From positions 1 through 24,871 of the IMG/VR virus record IMGVR_UViG_3300017732_000062: a stretch of 24,871 nt of DNA; one strand, 5' to 3'. The notes below the pieces were generated by a model. That model had not been told where the DNA came from and did no database searches. It was given only the letters and a program-made list of their open reading frames with translations. Positions 22,481 through 24,871 of the stretch are shown in pieces (the first letter of the stretch is position 1; the number at the start of each line of letters is the position of its first letter). This DNA comes from a virus. A program made the translations under genes and the position numbers.

Positions 22481-23827
22481 ATGGATTATCAATATGCAAA
22501 ATTAGGAACAAACAAAGGTCGTCGAAGATTATGGTTTGAGGGCGAGATTTTAAACAAATCGGGATTTGCGCCAAATACGCCTTATCGACGAGTTAACAAT
22601 CCGGACGGAAAACAAATCTCTTTGTTTAAGCTTGACGAAAGCGATTATGTTTCGACAGATCGACGAGTGACTAAATCAATGAGGGGCGACAAGCCAAGAC
22701 CAATTATTGATCTTTGTGACAAATCTATTGAAACGATTCTAGGTGATGTTGAAAGGGTAAGAGTGCAATTGTCCTATGGTCTTATTGTTATTTCGGCCCA
22801 TCCAGAAGATCAAGCTAAGAGTGATAGAGAATCGCGTTTTACCGATAACAAAAACAAGGGACAAATTACTCACGCATCTTTGTTTACTGGTGGTGGCATT
22901 TCAACCGACGCTATTCACTCTGCACTAAATGAAGAAGGTTTAATTAAAACTGGTTGTACTTGGGTTTGTGAAGCAGATTCAAAATATATTAACGAAGCTC
23001 AACAAAATTGTTTTGCTATTGATGACGAAACAGTAATTTTAAATGGTCTCGTTGAAGAAGTAGAAACTCAACTATTTACAGAAGTAGACGTTTTATCTTT
23101 ATCGATGGAATGCGCTGGTTTTAGTAAAGCGGGAAAAGTTAAGCATAAGATGAGTGCAGAAGAGCATTCTGGAACAGCTTTGTTTGGTGTAATAAACGCT
23201 ATTAAATCCAGCAATCCCGCCGTCATTATTTCCGAGAATGTTATGGAAGCGATGAACAGCCCAATATACGTTTTGCTAACTTCTGAACTAAAACGATTAG
23301 GTTATAAAGTATTTGAAACAGAACTATCAAATAAACAAACGGGTTCAGTGGAAAGAAGACGCCGGTATTGGTTAACAGCGATCAGTGAAAACTTAGCACC
23401 GGATGATATTTCGCTCTCGGATGTTGCGCCCAATTTAATTCCGTTGAAGCACTATTTAGACAGTGTTCCGGAAACAATGTGGGCGGACAATCAATATTTA
23501 AAAGATAAACAAATACGAGACGCAGCAGCGGGAAAAGGTTTTGCCAATCGACAACTATTAACTGGTGAAGAAACAGAAGTGGGAACAATTGGTCGTCACT
23601 ATGCTAAACGCAGATCAACCGAGCCCTTTATGGTGAGAGCGGACAATAAAGAAAGACTTTTTACTCCGGAAGAGCACGCCAAACTAAAGTCTATTCCTCA
23701 ACGATTAGTGCCTAAAACCGGAATGACAATCGCGCATCAAATTCTAGGACAATCGGTTGATTACTTGCAGCCTTATAAATTGATGCAATGTGTGATTAAT
23801 CGTATAAGGCCGCTTTTGATCAGTTAA
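22481..23827 (+). CDS. Divergent DNA C5-cytosine methyltransferase-like protein
   Basis: A 448-residue protein with AGGAGCT five bases before ATG 22481. Residues 1-125 are an extra N-terminal domain of unknown type. The catalytic part follows: motif I HASLFTGGGIS (131-141), motif IV-like SMECAGFSKAG with the nucleophile Cys211, motif VI SENV (E252-V254), motif VIII VERRRRYWL (R292-R295), and IX/X-like TPEEHAKLKSIPQ and QILGQSVDY. The usual PCQGFS is ECAGFS: the Pro before Cys is Glu and the following Gln is Ala, while Cys and FSxAG remain. It could modify phage cytosines to evade restriction, or act on another pyrimidine substrate. Transcribed with the GP88-like gene. Confidence 0.82.
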   Translation: MDYQYAKLGTNKGRRRLWFEGEILNKSGFAPNTPYRRVNNPDGKQISLFKLDESDYVSTDRRVTKSMRGDKPRPIIDLCDKSIETILGDVERVRVQLSYGLIVISAHPEDQAKSDRESRFTDNKNKGQITHASLFTGGGISTDAIHSALNEEGLIKTGCTWVCEADSKYINEAQQNCFAIDDETVILNGLVEEVETQLFTEVDVLSLSMECAGFSKAGKVKHKMSAEEHSGTALFGVINAIKSSNPAVIISENVMEAMNSPIYVLLTSELKRLGYKVFETELSNKQTGSVERRRRYWLTAISENLAPDDISLSDVAPNLIPLKHYLDSVPETMWADNQYLKDKQIRDAAAGKGFANRQLLTGEETEVGTIGRHYAKRRSTEPFMVRADNKERLFTPEEHAKLKSIPQRLVPKTGMTIAHQILGQSVDYLQPYKLMQCVINRIRPLLIS

Positions 23828-23831
23828 ACTA

Positions 23832-23851
23832 GCCCCCCATGGGCGGGGGGC
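23832..23851. repeat. GC hairpin after methyltransferase gene
   Basis: GCCCCCC (23832-23838), loop ATGGGC, GGGGGGC (23845-23851): a perfect 7-bp stem five bases after the methyltransferase stop. There is no T-run, so it is not a standard intrinsic terminator; it may stabilise the 3' end or stop transcription with a factor. Confidence 0.5.
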
Positions 23852-23871
23852 CTTGGGCCCTAATCCTACGG

Positions 23872-23898
23872 CCTTGAACCAAGAACTGTGGTTCAAGG
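23872..23898. repeat. 9-bp inverted repeat upstream of promoter
   Basis: CCTTGAACC (23872-23880) and GGTTCAAGG (23890-23898), perfect, nine-base spacer. It lies 11 bases before the -35 at 23910, a fitting position for a regulator site or a second hairpin. Confidence 0.55.
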
Positions 23899-23909
23899 TT
23901 TGTGGTGAT

Positions 23910-23966
23910 TTGCACATATGCAAGGAAAATGTGTATAATGACCCTTCAACCAAAGGAGCTAAAACG
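23910..23966 (+). promoter_or_regulatory. Promoter and leader cassette, copy 1
   Basis: TTGCAC (23910-23915), 18-base spacer, TATAAT (23934-23939). TTGCA and TGCAA (23910-23914, 23919-23923) form a small palindrome. The leader contains ACCAAAGGAGCTA (23949-23961) and AAACG before ATG 23967. From 23929 through the ATG it matches copy 2 (24830-24870) at 38 of 41 positions. Confidence 0.8.
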
Positions 23967-24251
23967 ATGACAATAACCAGAGAGCAAATAGAGCAAAATT
24001 TTAAAACCAATCCCGCCGTTAGCGGGGGGATTGTTCACAAGATCGGGGGACACGAGCCCGAGTCGTATGGAAATTTAGAAAGTTCCGTGATTTTAGTGGA
24101 ACGCGACCATGCCCACAGCCCTTTCGTCACATGGGTCGCAACCAAACAGCGCGGCAGCGGCAAGGTAAATTTTGTGTGGGGAAATTATCTAGATAATTTC
24201 GAGACGGCGGAACGTAATTTTGCGGCAAGGGTTAAGGAGACGCAGCGATGA
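23967..24251 (+). CDS. Hypothetical protein (94 aa)
   Basis: A 94-residue protein from ATG 23967, chosen for the SD AAAGGAG and the promoter directly upstream; a longer in-frame start at 23853 would read through the promoter. It begins MTITREQIEQNFKTNPAVSG and contains ESSVILVERDHAHSPFVTWV and GSGKVNFVWGNYLDNFETAE, which suggests a beta sheet with two Trp and one C-terminal helix. No family is recognised. It overlaps the next gene by four bases (ATGA). Confidence 0.7.
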   Translation: MTITREQIEQNFKTNPAVSGGIVHKIGGHEPESYGNLESSVILVERDHAHSPFVTWVATKQRGSGKVNFVWGNYLDNFETAERNFAARVKETQR

Positions 24252-24697
24252 GTGAAATGACTGAGACATTAGAAGAATTTGTTACTCTCATTGTTAGGGC
24301 AATGGTGTTAGATTTTGAGTCGAATAGTCAGATTGACGAGAATCACCCCTTTTTTCCGGCGGGGTGGGCGACGATGGAATGGGTGAAAGATTATTGTCAA
24401 GAGTATACCGATCGACAGATTGAACGGTTAGATGAGGAATATAATTTTGACGAGATACCCGACGGCGATGACTTTGTGACTAAGGAAAAATTTGATGCAA
24501 TCACGAATCATATAAACGAGCGTTTGGATCAAATTAAATGGGATACTGAACCCCGTTCATCGTATGACGATGAAACTGTGCAGTCTGTTCACCGGCTTCA
24601 GGCTCGGGAGCTCAATTTTTCGGAACGGTTAGATCAGATCGAAAATGCCTTGAACCACATCAAACGGGCGGGGTTCTATTTGAATAAGATAGAATAG
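24248..24697 (+). CDS. Acidic helical hypothetical protein (149 aa)
   Basis: A 149-residue very acidic protein (MSEMTETLEEFVTLIVRAMV) with SD AAGGAG about nine bases upstream, in ATGA overlap with the previous gene. It has NHPFFPAGWATMEWVKDY-like aromatic residues in the first third. Two related helices follow (FDAITNHINERLDQIKWD and FSERLDQIENALNHIKRA) sharing ERLDQI, which suggests an internal duplication or coiled coil. No family is recognised. It is followed by an intrinsic terminator. Confidence 0.7.
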   Translation: MSEMTETLEEFVTLIVRAMVLDFESNSQIDENHPFFPAGWATMEWVKDYCQEYTDRQIERLDEEYNFDEIPDGDDFVTKEKFDAITNHINERLDQIKWDTEPRSSYDDETVQSVHRLQARELNFSERLDQIENALNHIKRAGFYLNKIE

Positions 24698-24716
24698 CCA
24701 GGACAATTTCCGGATA

Positions 24717-24743
24717 AGCCCGCCACATGGCGGGCTTTTTTTT
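24717..24743 (+). terminator. Intrinsic terminator
   Basis: AGCCCGCC (24717-24724), loop ACAT, GGCGGGCT (24729-24736), then a run of T to 24743. A perfect 8-bp stem that ends the two-gene operon starting at 23967. Confidence 0.93.
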
Positions 24744-24759
24744 GTTTCGTGTGCCAGTT

Positions 24760-24810
24760 GGCCCACCCCTTGCCATGCAAAATATCAAAGCATATTGCAA
24801 GGGGTGGGCC
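24760..24810. repeat. Perfect 14-bp inverted repeat upstream of promoter
   Basis: GGCCCACCCCTTGC (24760-24773) and GCAAGGGGTGGGCC (24797-24810), perfect, separated by 23 AT-rich bases that themselves hold ATGC (24775-24778) and GCAT (24790-24793). The right arm touches the -35 of the following promoter. There is no T-run, so a large operator, cruciform or hairpin element is more likely than a terminator. Confidence 0.75.
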
Positions 24811-24867
24811 TTGAGTCTATATGCTTTTTATGTGTATAATGGCTCTTCAACCAAAGGAGCTATAACG
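24811..24867 (+). promoter_or_regulatory. Promoter and leader cassette, copy 2
   Basis: TTGAGT (24811-24816), 18-base spacer, TATAAT (24835-24840), leader with ACCAAAGGAGCTA (24850-24862) and TAACG before ATG 24868. Copy of the cassette at 23910-23966; the leader part is almost unchanged while the upstream DNA is different. Confidence 0.8.
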
Positions 24868-24871
24868 ATGG
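24868..24871 (+). CDS. Start of a gene cut by the window end
   Basis: ATG at 24868-24870 with the complete promoter, SD and spacing of copy 2, followed by one base. The product cannot be judged. Confidence 0.6.

Noticed and set aside
23841-23860. Possible G-quadruplex in GGGCGGGGGGCCTTGGG
   Set aside because: Two of the G tracts have no loop between them, and the same bases form a better hairpin.
24760-24810. Terminator reading of the 14-bp inverted repeat
   Set aside because: No T-run follows on either strand, and a proper terminator already lies at 24717-24743.
1-24871. tRNA genes, CRISPR arrays, insertion sequences, integrase or att sites
   Set aside because: No cloverleaf with a CCA-type end, no regularly spaced repeats, no transposase or recombinase motifs were seen; a computed scan would be firmer.

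Overview
The window is a dense stretch of a double-stranded DNA tailed-phage genome. Genes are packed with 1 to 11 base overlaps. There are no tRNA, rRNA, CRISPR, insertion-sequence or integrase signals. The set of genes points to an uncultured marine phage of a proteobacterium: large Gly/Gln-rich virion proteins, a Snf2-type helicase, an archaeo-eukaryotic-type primase, family A DNA polymerase, a class 3 lipase next to lysis genes, a thermonuclease and a GP88-like protein. The host assignment is inference. Signals of sigma70 type and strong Shine-Dalgarno (SD) sites suggest use of host transcription and translation.

Layout. (1) 1-8342, + strand: the end of a virion module, with four long structural/ejection-type proteins (the first may be cut by the window edge) and a 53-residue ORF. 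(2) 8323-16380: the replication module. A Snf2 helicase is on the - strand; then on the + strand come a conserved phage protein, an SSB-like protein, an AEP primase, a UvrD-like helicase, a zinc-ribbon protein and a 3'-5' exo plus polymerase PolA carrying Leu at the Phe762 position. (3) 16380-18637: lipase, lipoprotein, holin, lysozyme (Glu/Cys/Thr triad) and thermonuclease. (4) 18672-19463: a regulatory hub with a ribbon-helix-helix protein, a - strand HTH protein whose promoter predicts a leaderless mRNA, back-to-back promoters, a probable ~75-nt small RNA with a strong terminator, and a small acidic protein. (5) 19464-20637: a nested GTAACC/GGTTAC dyad between T-rich tracts, then terminase small subunit and a PD-(D/E)XK nuclease. 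TerL is not in the window. (6) 20641-21774: three tiny + strand genes converge on three small - strand genes at a shared bidirectional terminator. (7) 21807-24871: GP88-like protein, an unusual C5-methyltransferase, two unknown proteins, and duplicated promoter/leader cassettes.

The observation I consider most interesting is the predicted small RNA at 19115-19189. Its first hairpin contains UAGCUCCUUGGU. This is the reverse complement, apart from one bulged A, of ACCAAAGGAGCUA, the leader and SD of the genes at 23967 and 24868. Its core also matches the extended SD AGGAGCTA of genes at 10433, 20693 and 21860, and AGGAGCT at 22481. This suggests a phage-encoded anti-SD RNA that could act in trans on a regulon of the phage's own genes. 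It is a hypothesis from sequence, and the alternative reading (a relic - strand leader) is stated in the findings.
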